Part shown: positions 17,752 through 26,477 of the stretch, piece after piece
Layout: every line of letters starts with the position of its first letter
Numbering within the stretch: position 1 is the stretch's first letter
Assembly: GCA_963665765.1 (NCBI GenBank)
Contig: OY762464.1
Location: 2,728,001 to 2,792,000, forward strand
Direction: 5' to 3'
DNA from: Bin76 sp963665765
GTDB taxonomy: Bacteria; Actinomycetota; Acidimicrobiia; Spongiisociales; ZC4RG35
Length of the DNA stretch: 64,000 nt
Notes under the pieces: generated by a model
Told to the model about the DNA's origin: nothing
The model's database searches: none
What the model saw: the letters and a program-made list of their open reading frames with translations, nothing else
Translations under genes and position numbers: made by a program

Positions 17752-18728
17752 CTCCGGCAGAGCACTTGAGGGAGTCGATACCGCGCGCCGCCCGGGTGAT
17801 CGAGGCCTCCCGCACCGTGGGAGCGGTTTGCCATGAGCGACCGGATGGGGACGCTCTGGGTTCCATGCTGGGTTTCGCGGCCGCGGCCCGGCTGGCCGGG
17901 CGATCGGTGCGATTGGCCATACCTCCGCCGGCTACCTTTGCGGAGCGGTACCGGTTCCTTCCCACCCATCTGCTCTCGAACTCGATCGTTCCCACCGATC
18001 CTCCGGAGACCCTGGTGGCTTTCGATTGCGCGGCGGTTGATCGACTGGGCCGGTTGGCCGAGGTCGCTGAGCGAGTGGAAAACCTGGTGGTGGTTGATCA
18101 TCACATCTCCAACGGGGGGTTCGGGACTCTCAATTTGATCGATCCGCAGGCCGCCGCCACCGTGGAACTGGTCTATGAGCTGATCCTCGAATTGGGGTGG
18201 CCGGTGGACGAGACGGTGGCGACCAGCCTTTTGACCGGGCTGGTCACCGATACCGGAAGATTCCAATACTCCAACACCACTCCCCGCACTCATCAGCTGG
18301 CAGCTCGGTTGTTGGAGGCCGGGGCCCGCCCGGAGATGATCGGCCAAGCCGTATACGAGGAAGAGCCATTCGGGTTGCTGTCGGTGGCGGGGGCGGTGCT
18401 CAGTCGCGCCCGTTTGGAGAGCCGGGAAGGAGTGGTCTGGTCGGTTCTCTATCTGGACGATCTGCGGGCCGCATCGCTTGACAGTGAGGAAACCGAATTG
18501 CTGATCGATCTGGTGCGGCTGCCCCGCGAGGCCGGAGTGGCGATGCTGATTCGAGAAACCTTGGAGAACGAAGTGCGGGTTAGTCTGCGCTCCCGAGGGA
18601 AGGTGGACGTGGGGAGTCTGGCTTCCTCACTGGGGGGTGGCGGACATCACAATGCGGCCGGGTTTCGGTTCCGGGGTGATCCTCGTGAGGCGGCGGCGGC
18701 AGTGTTGGAAATAATTCCACTTGCCTGA
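17748..18728 (+). CDS. nrnA: DHH/DHHA1 phosphoesterase, NrnA-like oligoribonuclease/pAp phosphatase
   Basis: 326 residues. DHH-family manganese phosphoesterases of this kind degrade nanoRNA and/or cyclic-di-AMP products and dephosphorylate pAp. The metal motifs are in order: HERPDGDALGSM, FDCAAVDRLG, VVDHHISN, and a TGLVTDTGRFQYSNT block. The C-terminal DHHA1 motif GGGGHHNAAGF is complete. The GTG start overlaps rbfA, and the gene overlaps truB by 8 bp. This rbfA-nrnA-truB order is common in actinobacteria and firmicutes. Confidence 0.9.
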   Translation: MTPAEHLRESIPRAARVIEASRTVGAVCHERPDGDALGSMLGFAAAARLAGRSVRLAIPPPATFAERYRFLPTHLLSNSIVPTDPPETLVAFDCAAVDRLGRLAEVAERVENLVVVDHHISNGGFGTLNLIDPQAAATVELVYELILELGWPVDETVATSLLTGLVTDTGRFQYSNTTPRTHQLAARLLEAGARPEMIGQAVYEEEPFGLLSVAGAVLSRARLESREGVVWSVLYLDDLRAASLDSEETELLIDLVRLPREAGVAMLIRETLENEVRVSLRSRGKVDVGSLASSLGGGGHHNAAGFRFRGDPREAAAAVLEIIPLA

Positions 18729-19605
18729 AGGCTTTCTGGTTCTCGACAAGCCTTCGGGTTGCACCTCCCATGACATGGTGGCGGCGGTGCGCAAAGCGGT
18801 GGGCATCCGACGGGTGGGGCACGCGGGCACCCTCGATCCGATGGCCACCGGCGCTTTGGTGGTGGGGGTGGGAAGGGTTACCCGGCTGATTCGCTTCATC
18901 CAAGCGCTACCCAAGGAATACCTGGCGCTGGCTCGATTCGGGGTGGCCACCGACACCCTGGACGCCGACGGCGTCGAGGTTTGGAGCGGGGAGATGCCGG
19001 TGTCGCGGGCGGCGGTGGAGGCGGTGCTGGGTGACTTTGTGGGAGAGATCAGTCAGGTGCCTCCCATGGTGTCGGCGCTCAAAGTGGGAGGGCGGCGTTT
19101 GTACGATTTGGCCCGCGAGGGCCACGAGGTGGAGAGGAAGGCTCGGCAGGTGACCGTTCATTCGTTGGAGGTCACCGCCTTTGGGCGCCCACCTTACCCG
19201 TTGGTGGGGTTGCGGGTGGTGTGCGGAAAGGGTGTATACGTGAGGAGCCTGGCCGACGACATTGCGACCAAGCTGGGAGGCCGCGCCCATCTGGTGTCCT
19301 TGCGGCGGATCAGAGTGGGCAGTTTGGCAGTGGCGGAGACGCCCGGACAGAGCCCCGGCCCCAACGACCTGAAAGAGTGGGAAAAATGGATGCTTTCACC
19401 GTCGGACGGCTTGGCCGATCTGCCGAGTTGGACAGCCGATCACCAGACGTTGGAAATGGTGAAGAACGGGAGGCGCTTTTCCTGCGATAAGACCCCCTGG
19501 CCGGCAGACGACCAACCGACCCGAGTGCTTGACCAAAAAGGCCGCCTATGGGCGGTCTATCGTCGCCAGGGTGATCAACTCAAGCCCGAGGTGGTTCTGA
19601 ACTAA
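18721..19605 (+). CDS. truB: tRNA pseudouridine(55) synthase TruB
   Basis: 294 residues from a TTG start inside the end of the previous gene. It makes pseudouridine 55 in the T loop of tRNAs. The catalytic Asp is in VGHAGTLDPMATGALVVGVG, and the start region FLVLDKPSGCTSHDMV is typical. The C-terminal PUA-like part is present but weak. In many genomes ribF and rpsO follow; here 199 bp with no recognisable gene (19606-19804) lead to an IS982 element, so the operon may have been cut by the insertion. Confidence 0.93.
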   Translation: MPEGFLVLDKPSGCTSHDMVAAVRKAVGIRRVGHAGTLDPMATGALVVGVGRVTRLIRFIQALPKEYLALARFGVATDTLDADGVEVWSGEMPVSRAAVEAVLGDFVGEISQVPPMVSALKVGGRRLYDLAREGHEVERKARQVTVHSLEVTAFGRPPYPLVGLRVVCGKGVYVRSLADDIATKLGGRAHLVSLRRIRVGSLAVAETPGQSPGPNDLKEWEKWMLSPSDGLADLPSWTADHQTLEMVKNGRRFSCDKTPWPADDQPTRVLDQKGRLWAVYRRQGDQLKPEVVLN

Positions 19606-19804
19606 GTGGCCCCGGCGCCGGAAAGGTGATAGGGGGTCGCGAAAAATAGGGGATGTCGAGGGTGGCCTTTTGTCACCGCCCCGGCACATGCTGGTGGGAG
19701 TCGAAACACCTCCCGGTCTGATCCGACGTCGCGGACCGTTGCAGAGGTCAAATCTCGGGTTCACGAGGTCCCGCTTTAGTAGCGGCCTCGCGTCCCAACC
19801 ATGG

Positions 19805-20840
19805 CTAGATGATTGGTTCCAAGGGTTTAGTGGTCGTAGGCGGTGAGTGATCGGGCTGGTCCTGGTCGGTTGGTGGTTTCGTTGTGCCAGATGACGGCGG
19901 TGAGGGCTAGGAGCCGTTGGAGGATGCGTGCTATGACTCCTGGTTTGGTGCGTCCGCCGTGGCGTTCGAGATGAAGATGGGTTTTGAGGGTGTTGTTGAC
20001 CGACTCGATGATTTGGCGGAGCGGTTTGAGGAACCGGTTTCCCGGTCGGGGCTGTTCTGTTTTGGTGGCCGGTCGAATGAGGGTCATCCCGGTCCGGTTG
20101 AGATCCTTCTCGAAAGCTTGGCTGCGGTAGCCTTTGTCGGCGATGATGGTCTGACCCTGCCGGGCCACGCCACTGTGGGTGAGCATCCCCAGACAGGTGT
20201 CGCGTTCGTCTGTCGTGGCGGGAGCGAGCGCCCAGGTGATGGGCAGACCCGATGGGGTAGTGATGAGGTGGAGACGCAAACCCCAAAAGTATCGTGAATG
20301 GGAAGCGCTATACCCATATTCGGCCCATCCGGACAGGTCAGACCGTTGGACGGTTTGGCGGCTGCGGCCGCATTCGACTGGTGTGGAGTCCACCAGCCAC
20401 AGGTCATCATGCCATGACCGGGTGGACCGGGCCAGGTGTCTCATGACATGGGACATCATGGTGCTGCTGGCCCGTAGGCGCTTGTTGTAGCCCGACCTGT
20501 TAGGCAGATACGGAAACCAGGGTTTCAGATGAGCCTTGGCGTGGCGGATGAAACGGGCTTCTGAGGTGTATCTCAACAGGGCTTGTATTACCGCCAGGGT
20601 GATCAGCTCGGCGTCGGACAGCTTCGGGGTGATTCCTACCGTGGGTCTTTTCGGTGTCCACCACCGATTCTCGTTCAGCAGATCATCGATCGTAACGTAC
20701 AATCCAACAACAAGGGTGTCCAGGTCCGGGTTCATACCAGTCCTCCGGGATCGGGAAATTGTTTCAACCCCGGATTCTGGACACCCTCAACCCCAAAACA
20801 GTGGATTAACCCACAACACCCCTCGGAACTACCCATCTAG
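19805..20840 (-). mobile_element. IS982-family insertion sequence, copy 1
   Basis: 1036 bp, bounded by imperfect inverted ends that read CTAGATGnnTnGTTCCAAGGG inward on both sides (19805 and, as complement, 20840). The same ends and the same length occur in copy 2 (61797-62832). CTAG at each end may belong to the repeat or be a 4-bp target duplication. It sits directly downstream of truB. Confidence 0.9.
19827..20735 (-). CDS. IS982-family transposase
   Basis: 302 residues, full length for IS982 transposases. The N-terminal LSDAELITLAVIQALLRYTS, then DDLWLVDSTPVECGRSR and FWGLRLHLITTP (first catalytic Asp region), ADKGYRSQAFEKDL (second Asp) and RQIIESVNNTLKTHL (Glu) form the DDE core. The ending RSLTAYDH is typical of actinobacterial members. 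No frameshift is seen, so it could be active. It differs from copy 2 at about 20 residues. Confidence 0.93.
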   Translation of the reverse strand: MNPDLDTLVVGLYVTIDDLLNENRWWTPKRPTVGITPKLSDAELITLAVIQALLRYTSEARFIRHAKAHLKPWFPYLPNRSGYNKRLRASSTMMSHVMRHLARSTRSWHDDLWLVDSTPVECGRSRQTVQRSDLSGWAEYGYSASHSRYFWGLRLHLITTPSGLPITWALAPATTDERDTCLGMLTHSGVARQGQTIIADKGYRSQAFEKDLNRTGMTLIRPATKTEQPRPGNRFLKPLRQIIESVNNTLKTHLHLERHGGRTKPGVIARILQRLLALTAVIWHNETTNRPGPARSLTAYDH

Positions 20841-20931
20841 GTGGATGGCGGGGGCGGGCCCTCGGGATAAAAGGGCCGAGGCGAATTTCGCGAGATAGCG
20901 TCCGGATTCACAACTCGACAGCACCCATTCC

Positions 20932-22710
20932 TTATCCACTTTCCTGCCTTAAGAGACCCTCATTAAATCCCTTGGAGTCTTCACCTGCCGGGTTGGTTGC
21001 CCTCGCGTTCCGCCGGATCTCGGAGAGCGTGGTGTGCGGCAGGATGGCTTGGGGGTCGATCCGCAGATCCAGCACCGCGGGCACTCCGGCGGCGAGGGCC
21101 TGCTCGAATGCCGTGGGAAAGTCCTCGGTGCGCTCGACCGTGACACCGAAACCGCCGAAGGCCCGGGCGTAGGCGGCGAAGTCGGGGTTGACCAGGTCCG
21201 TGCCGTGCGGGCGATCCGGATAGGTGCGTTCCTGGTGCATCCTGATGGTGGCGAACATGCCGTTGTTGACCACCACAACGATGATCGGAGCATCGTACCG
21301 GACCGCAGTGGCCAGTTCTTGGGCGGTCATGAGGAAGTCTCCGTCGCCGGAGAAGGCCACCACCGGGACGTCGGGACGGTATAGCTTGGCGGCCACCGCG
21401 GCCGGCACGGCGTATCCCATCGCTCCGCTCTGGGGTCCCAACTGGGTTCCGTATTGCTTGAATCGGTAGTAGCGCTGGGGCCACAGAGAGAAGTTTCCCG
21501 CGCCGTTGGTCAAAATCGATTCCGGGGGCAGACGTTTGTCCAAGTAGGTCATTACTCTCCCAAAATTCACCGGGCCCGGTGCCGGCGGCGGTAACAATGT
21601 TGCCTGATAGTCGGCGCGCGCCGCCACTGTCCAGTCCCGCCAAGGCCGCGCTCGGACCGGCGCGGTGGCCGAAAGGGCGGCCGCTGTCTCCGGCGCCCCG
21701 GCGTGGATGCCCAGGGTGGGCCGGTAGACCCGGCCCAACTCGTTTTGATCAGGATGGATATGAACAAGCTTCTGTCGGGGTAGCGGCGGTTCGAGCAACG
21801 TGTATCCACGGGTGGTGGTGTCGCCCAGACGCGTTCCGATGGCGATGATCAAATCGGCGTCGATCACGCGGGCGGCCAGGCCGGCGGACACACCCACTCC
21901 GGCCCAACCCACGTAGCACGGCAACCGGTTGTCGAGGAAGTCCTGGCGCCTGAATGACACCGCCACCGGAAGATCGTTCTGCTCGGCCCACGAGGTCATC
22001 TTGTGTCCGCAGTCGGCATCCCACGTCCCACCACCTACGATCACCAGGGGCCGGCGGCACTCGGCCAGCAGGGAACGCAGCTCCTCCAGTTCTTGGGGGC
22101 TGGGCGCCGACTGTTGGGGAGGGGCCGCCACCGAGGCGTCTTCGATTTCCACTGTTGCGGCCAGCACATCTTCGGGCAAAGACACGACCACCGGTCCGCC
22201 CCGGCCTTGGCGCGCCACGGTGAAGGCGGCGGCGATGACCTCGCTCAGGTGTTCGGTTCGGTCCACTTCCACCGCCCATTTGGCCAGCGGGGCGAAGAAA
22301 GCCTCGAAATCCACCTCTTGGAAAGCCCCCCGGCCCCGGTGGGCGGTGGGAACCTGACCCACGAACAGTATCAAGGGAGCGCCGCTTCCCGCCGCGTTGT
22401 GCACCCCCACCGAAGCGTGGGTGGCGCCCGGACCCCGGGTTACGAAAGCCACGCCCACGTCGCCGCGCAACCGGGCGTGAGCCTCGGCCATGATCGTTGC
22501 CCCCGACTCATGGCGACATACCACAGTGCGAATGGCCGGTTCGTCACGTAAGGCATCCAGTACGGCCAGGAAACTTTCGCCAGGAACCGTGAAGATGGTG
22601 TCCACCCCATGTCGGCGGAGCTGATCCACCAGTACGCGCCCGCCGTGGCGCACCGCCGGACCGGTGTCTGTCAAACCGGTGGGGCTGACCAAAGAGACCG
22701 CCGCGGACAT
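20932..22710 (-). CDS. Thiamine-diphosphate enzyme, acetolactate synthase large-subunit-like
   Basis: 592 residues from the ATG at 22710 (a GTG at 22722 is an alternative). The three domains of the acetohydroxyacid synthase family are complete: the PYR domain with the catalytic Glu in CRHESGATIMAEAHARL, the central Rossmann-like domain (LVIVGGGTWDA), and the PP domain with ThDP motif GDGDFLM followed by VVVVNNGMFATIRMHQE. No FAD-site diagnosis is possible by eye, so it may be a synthase, a decarboxylase or a carboligase. It follows the PLP enzyme by 52 bp and is probably cotranscribed with it. No regulatory small subunit gene (ilvN) is next to it. Confidence 0.85.
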   Translation of the reverse strand: MSAAVSLVSPTGLTDTGPAVRHGGRVLVDQLRRHGVDTIFTVPGESFLAVLDALRDEPAIRTVVCRHESGATIMAEAHARLRGDVGVAFVTRGPGATHASVGVHNAAGSGAPLILFVGQVPTAHRGRGAFQEVDFEAFFAPLAKWAVEVDRTEHLSEVIAAAFTVARQGRGGPVVVSLPEDVLAATVEIEDASVAAPPQQSAPSPQELEELRSLLAECRRPLVIVGGGTWDADCGHKMTSWAEQNDLPVAVSFRRQDFLDNRLPCYVGWAGVGVSAGLAARVIDADLIIAIGTRLGDTTTRGYTLLEPPLPRQKLVHIHPDQNELGRVYRPTLGIHAGAPETAAALSATAPVRARPWRDWTVAARADYQATLLPPPAPGPVNFGRVMTYLDKRLPPESILTNGAGNFSLWPQRYYRFKQYGTQLGPQSGAMGYAVPAAVAAKLYRPDVPVVAFSGDGDFLMTAQELATAVRYDAPIIVVVVNNGMFATIRMHQERTYPDRPHGTDLVNPDFAAYARAFGGFGVTVERTEDFPTAFEQALAAGVPAVLDLRIDPQAILPHTTLSEIRRNARATNPAGEDSKGFNEGLLRQESG

Positions 22711-22762
22711 ACCTCTTCCCACCTCTCGGTGTGGAGGTGGGAGTTTGGCGGTGCGACGATCA

Positions 22763-23749
22763 TCATGGGGCTTCGGTAGTCAGTATGTCCGCCAACCGGT
22801 CGGCGCCGATGCTCCCCCCGCTCAGAATGCAAGCCACCGGACCATCCGGCTCCTCTCCGAGGGCGGCCGCCAGAGACATGGCGCCGGACCCCTCAACCAA
22901 CAGCTTGTTCCGCAATGCCACAGAAGCGATGGTCGTGCGGACATCGGCTTCCGAAACCAGGACGACCCGGTCGACCACAGAAGTCACCAAGGGGTACATC
23001 TCATCGACCACCACCGGCACCATCGTGCCGTCACATATTGTTTCTCCTGCTTCGACCCATCTCGGTTCACCGGCCTCCAGGCCTGCTTGGAGAGAGGGAC
23101 AAGCCATGCTTTGCACTCCTATGATCTCCACCTCGGGTCGGAGTTCTTTGATCACACTGCCTATGGCAGCCACCAAACCGCCGCCACCCACGGGTACATA
23201 AATCGCCGTCACCTCGGGGAGTTCCTCCAGGATCTCGATCGCAATCGTTCCGGAGCCCGCCAGCATCGAGGGATCCCCCCAAGGGTTGAGGTAGCTGTAC
23301 GGCTCTTTTTCCCATCCCTTGTCGAAGACGTAGTCCATCAGGGCCGAGAACGGCACCGGTACCGGTGTGACGCCGTAGGCGCGGACCCCGTCGACCTTCA
23401 CTTGCGGGGCGCTGTCGGGCAAAAGACTCCGGGCCGGAACCCCCAGCAGCCGGGCCGTGTACCCGAGGGCCTGCGCGGTGTTGCCCGCGCTCTGCGTGGT
23501 CACTCCCCTTGCCAACTCAGCGTCGGAGAGCGATCGCGCCCAGTTGAAAACCCCTCGCAGTTTGAACGACCCGACCGGCTGCAGGCACTCTGCCTTGAGC
23601 CAAATGGATCCTGCGGGCTCAGAAGGTCGGTACCTCAAAAGCGGTGTGCGTATCGCCACTCCGCTTATCCGTCGGGCGGCCTCCTGCACATCTCCGACCG
23701 AAGGCGCTGGAATGGGAGGGTCTCCGGATCCGGTTCTCATATGGTTCAT
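22763..23749 (-). CDS. Fold-type II PLP enzyme, threonine/serine dehydratase-like
   Basis: 328 residues from the ATG at 23749, which has AAGGAG eight bases upstream; longer frames have no such site. The PLP lysine is in VGSFKLRGVFNWAR, the asparagine loop is SAGNTAQALGY, and the phosphate-binding Gly-rich loop is PVGGGGLVAAIG. Enzymes of this kind deaminate threonine to 2-oxobutyrate or serine to pyruvate, or racemise serine. It lacks the C-terminal regulatory ACT domain, so it is the short catabolic form. Together with the downstream ThDP enzyme it could feed 2-oxo acids into a carboligation step; that link is inference. Confidence 0.85.
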   Translation of the reverse strand: MNHMRTGSGDPPIPAPSVGDVQEAARRISGVAIRTPLLRYRPSEPAGSIWLKAECLQPVGSFKLRGVFNWARSLSDAELARGVTTQSAGNTAQALGYTARLLGVPARSLLPDSAPQVKVDGVRAYGVTPVPVPFSALMDYVFDKGWEKEPYSYLNPWGDPSMLAGSGTIAIEILEELPEVTAIYVPVGGGGLVAAIGSVIKELRPEVEIIGVQSMACPSLQAGLEAGEPRWVEAGETICDGTMVPVVVDEMYPLVTSVVDRVVLVSEADVRTTIASVALRNKLLVEGSGAMSLAAALGEEPDGPVACILSGGSIGADRLADILTTEAP

Positions 23750-24022
23750 GCGGTGAACTCCTTGTGGTGGTTGCCTGCATCTTCGGAGTGGATCGGAGCG
23801 TAGGGTATGGCAAGAATAGACGTTGACCTGGTAAGTAGGGCTTTCTGATGCATCAGAAGACATCTCGAAACGTGATGCGGTGCCGGAATGATAACGATCA
23901 TCGGAATTCCCCCGGGGCTGTGATCCGGAGCTACCGGAACAGGGACACACAGGCGGCCGGCATGGGCGCCGTAGGCCAGAGGATTGTCCGGTAACTTCTA
24001 TGCGGATGTGTCGTACTTGGAT

Positions 24023-24039
24023 TCCTACTTGTAGTAGGA
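24023..24039 (+). promoter_or_regulatory. Perfect inverted repeat, candidate MazE operator
   Basis: TCCTACT-TGT-AGTAGGA is a perfect 7-bp inverted repeat ending 8 bp before the antitoxin ATG. TA operons of this kind are usually repressed by the antitoxin at such palindromes; that role is inferred. Confidence 0.55.
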
Positions 24040-24047
24040 TGATTGGT

Positions 24048-24260
24048 ATGAAGATCAGTGTCAGTCTGTCCCGCGAAGATCTCGAATTTCTCGACAGCTA
24101 CAAGCGTGCTCACCAGTCGTCCCGGTCGGCTGCTGTAAGGCGGGCTGTAGGGCTTCTCCGCTTGTCCGAGTTGTCATCGGACTACGCGGCGGCGTTTGAA
24201 GAGTGGGCCGATGATGGCCACAACGAGGTGTGGGATGCCACTATTGCCGACGGGGTGTAG
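24048..24260 (+). CDS. MazE-like ribbon-helix-helix antitoxin
   Basis: 70 residues from the ATG at 24048; a longer frame from 24000 would cover the operator. The N-terminus MKISVSLSREDLEFLDSYK and SSRSAAVRRAVGLL form a typical ribbon-helix-helix DNA-binding domain. The acidic, aromatic C-terminal tail (FEEWADDGHNEVWDATIADG) is the expected toxin-binding segment. Six bases separate it from the toxin gene. It would neutralise the toxin and repress the operon. Confidence 0.82.
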   Translation: MKISVSLSREDLEFLDSYKRAHQSSRSAAVRRAVGLLRLSELSSDYAAAFEEWADDGHNEVWDATIADGV

Positions 24261-24266
24261 CAGCTG

Positions 24267-24614
24267 ATGCGTCGCGGAGAGATCCGCGTCGTGAACCTCG
24301 GTGACGTTGTCGGTATTGAGGCAGCCCGGATCCGACCGGCTGTGATAGTCAGCAATGATGGCGCCAATACGATTGCGGCACGGCTTGGACGTGGAGTAGT
24401 CACAGTCGTTCCTGTAACGTCGAACACGAAACGGGTTTACCCGTTCCAGGTTCTGTTGGACGCCGCCGACACGGGAATAGACCGCGATTCCAAAGCACAA
24501 GCCGAACAGGTGAGATCGGTCGCTGTCGAAAGGGTGGGCAACCTCATCGGCCACATGCCTCCTGATCTCATGGGCCAACTCGACGACGCTCTCCGGCTCC
24601 ACCTGGCCATCTGA
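24267..24614 (+). CDS. MazF/PemK-type endoribonuclease toxin
   Basis: 115 residues. The fold landmarks are MRRGEIRVVNLG at the start (usually followed by a GxE-R-P-hVI block, here AARIRPAVIVSND), VVTVVPVTSNTKRVYPFQV with the catalytic Thr/Ser region, and AEQVRSVAVERVGN near the C-terminus. MazF toxins cut single-stranded mRNA at short motifs. It is intact and paired with the antitoxin upstream, so it should be a working addiction module. Confidence 0.88.
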   Translation: MRRGEIRVVNLGDVVGIEAARIRPAVIVSNDGANTIAARLGRGVVTVVPVTSNTKRVYPFQVLLDAADTGIDRDSKAQAEQVRSVAVERVGNLIGHMPPDLMGQLDDALRLHLAI

Positions 24615-24763
24615 GTCACTGGGGGCTTTGGGAATGTGGCCCCCGGAAATGGGGGAAGTTGAACCGCCCCGACCTCTGAGGGGTGGTCCCGGTACAATGG
24701 GGTGGAGGGAAGGTTGGTCGGTCACAGAGGTTTGTCTACGGCGGTACACACGGAGCGGATGCG

Positions 24764-25735
24764 ATGAGAATTATTGATTCGACTGTTGTCCCTACGTTGG
24801 CTGAGGCGGAGCGGGCTGCCAAGGTGGTGGCCGGTGCGGGAGCGGGGAGGGTGTTGGTGTTCGGGTCGGTTGTCCGGGGTGAGGCTCACTGTCACAGTGA
24901 CATTGACTTGATGGTGATCTACGACGATCTCGATTATTCCGTCCGCCAGGACTTGACCATGGAACTGGAGCGTTTGGCGCGTGCTGAGGTGGGCTGCCTG
25001 GTGGACGTGCATCTCACTGACCGTCCGGAGTGGAAGATGCGCACCGAACAGGTGGTCACGTCTTTTGAGAGCAGAGTCAAGGGCCAGGCGCTGGTGATGG
25101 TGGACAAGGAACCTGGAGAGGTCGATTGGGACAAGGGGATGGTCATGCCACGAAGCGACTACGAAGAAGCCCTGGAACGGCTGGCCCAAGTGGAGAAAGC
25201 CCTGACGGGCATCGCAGCCAGTCTGGTACCCGACCCATCCCAACGGCTGATGGAGGAGACGGGCCAGGAGATGACGGCGTTCGCCTATTATGAAACCCGA
25301 CTCGCCAGAGGTTGCGCGTCCGGGCATCTTACGGTGGAGACGGCGGTGAAGTCGCTGATCCACCTGTCGTCGTCTCCGGAGGCTCAGCCGTGGGGCCATA
25401 AGATAGATGAGCTTCTTCCGCAACTCCCCGAACCGCACAAGAACGAGATCGAGACCCGTCTGACCGCGGTGGGGATCAAGAATCTTCAGAGCTGGCAACA
25501 ACAGGCCCGCTACGAACAGCATGTTACACCCGCCGCCGAGATCTTCACGGAGATAGCCGACGCTGCCGGAAAGGTGGCTCTCTACACTGCTGACCAGTTC
25601 CCGCCGGGCGAAGAGATCGGGACCCGCGTCTGGAGCATGGTGTCGTTAATAGAACAGGTAATCGACCGCCGCGACCTTTACACCGGCCGAGACCGGGACG
25701 AGCGGGAGGGTCCGGGCATGTCGCTTGATCTGTAA
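24764..25735 (+). CDS. Nucleotidyltransferase-domain protein with a helical (HEPN-like) C-terminal half
   Basis: 323 residues from the ATG at 24764. The N-terminal part is a minimal nucleotidyltransferase: VLVFGSVVRGEAHCHSDIDL has the GS-x(n)-DxD signature, with a third Asp in CLVDVHLTD. After a linker, residues from about 130 on are helical, with an RGCASGH segment that fits the R-x(4-6)-H pattern of HEPN RNases. MNT and HEPN are usually two genes (toxin HEPN, antitoxin MNT that AMPylates it); here both may be in one chain. The HEPN call is tentative. It lies 149 bp after mazF. Confidence 0.65.
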   Translation: MRIIDSTVVPTLAEAERAAKVVAGAGAGRVLVFGSVVRGEAHCHSDIDLMVIYDDLDYSVRQDLTMELERLARAEVGCLVDVHLTDRPEWKMRTEQVVTSFESRVKGQALVMVDKEPGEVDWDKGMVMPRSDYEEALERLAQVEKALTGIAASLVPDPSQRLMEETGQEMTAFAYYETRLARGCASGHLTVETAVKSLIHLSSSPEAQPWGHKIDELLPQLPEPHKNEIETRLTAVGIKNLQSWQQQARYEQHVTPAAEIFTEIADAAGKVALYTADQFPPGEEIGTRVWSMVSLIEQVIDRRDLYTGRDRDEREGPGMSLDL

Positions 25736-26047
25736 CTCAGGACTGGACCAGGGCGACGTGTGGACCCTGCGAACCATCTACGGGGACGTTGATCTGATCT
25801 ACGCTCCGGCGCTTCCGCGATGATGCTTCTATTTATTCCAAATCGGGTTCGGGGAGGGGGGTACGGTTCACCGACATAATCGGCCTTTCCGGAAATGCGT
25901 AGGGGCCGGGGGAGTGAATCCACAGATAGTCCGATTCGGGGCCGGGCGGCATCATGCGGATAGCGAAGGACCAAATCGCGAAGAGCCCATTAATTGCGGC
26001 AGCGGAAGCGAACCGCTTCGACATGGGTCTTCTGAAGAGAACATGCC
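25736..26047. other. Intergenic stretch with no recognisable gene
   Basis: 312 bp between the nucleotidyltransferase gene and the small ORF. Short open frames exist on both strands but none has conserved motifs or a convincing ribosome site. Confidence 0.5.
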
Positions 26048-26170
26048 ATGGACGACTACCTGAATCCCAACGGAAGGACGCCGGAGGAGGATCGGCGGTA
26101 CCGGGTGGAGAACCGTTTGCGGCTACGGGAAGAGCCTTTGACCAAAGAGGAGCGGCGGGACGCTAACTGA
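26048..26170 (+). CDS. Small charged protein (40 residues), hypothetical
   Basis: ATG at 26048 to TGA at 26168-26170, preceded by a weak AGAGAA site. The product is rich in Arg, Glu and Asp (TPEEDRRYRVENRLRLREEP, then LTKEERRDAN), with a predicted amphipathic helix. Codon use looks like that of neighbouring genes, which is why I list it, but its size makes the call uncertain. It ends 50 bp before the island's left repeat. Confidence 0.35.
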   Translation: MDDYLNPNGRTPEEDRRYRVENRLRLREEPLTKEERRDAN

Positions 26171-26220
26171 TAACGTGTTCCCTAAACGGCTGTGACCTGG
26201 GAAAAACAGCATTGGACCAT

Positions 26221-26276
26221 GTGCCGGGAGCGGGATTCGAACCCGCACGGAGTTGTCTCCAATGGATTTTGAGTCC
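26221..26276 (-). repeat. Left attachment-site repeat: duplicated 3' part of tRNA-Leu(CAA)
   Basis: 56 bp that match 42778-42833 at 54 positions (differences only at 26256 and 26258), in the same orientation. The piece covers the tRNA from the anticodon stem-loop through the T arm to the 3' end, but the 5' half is missing, so it is not a working tRNA. This is the footprint expected from a tyrosine-recombinase element that integrated at the tRNA 3' end. Confidence 0.85.
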
Positions 26277-26477
26277 GTACAAACCACCAGGTAGATATCG
26301 ATATAGCGGTTGTCCGTCCCATAGTGAGTCGATATACCTTAATAGGTCGGGTGCTGGCGTCCCCCAGATAAGAGGTTCCCCCAAAACCACCGGGCTATAT
26401 GGTACTGGTAGGGTCCAGTTCCTCCCTGTGGGGATCGTGCGATACCAAAGGGACGTTGATGGCGGTGTCGACGTTGG

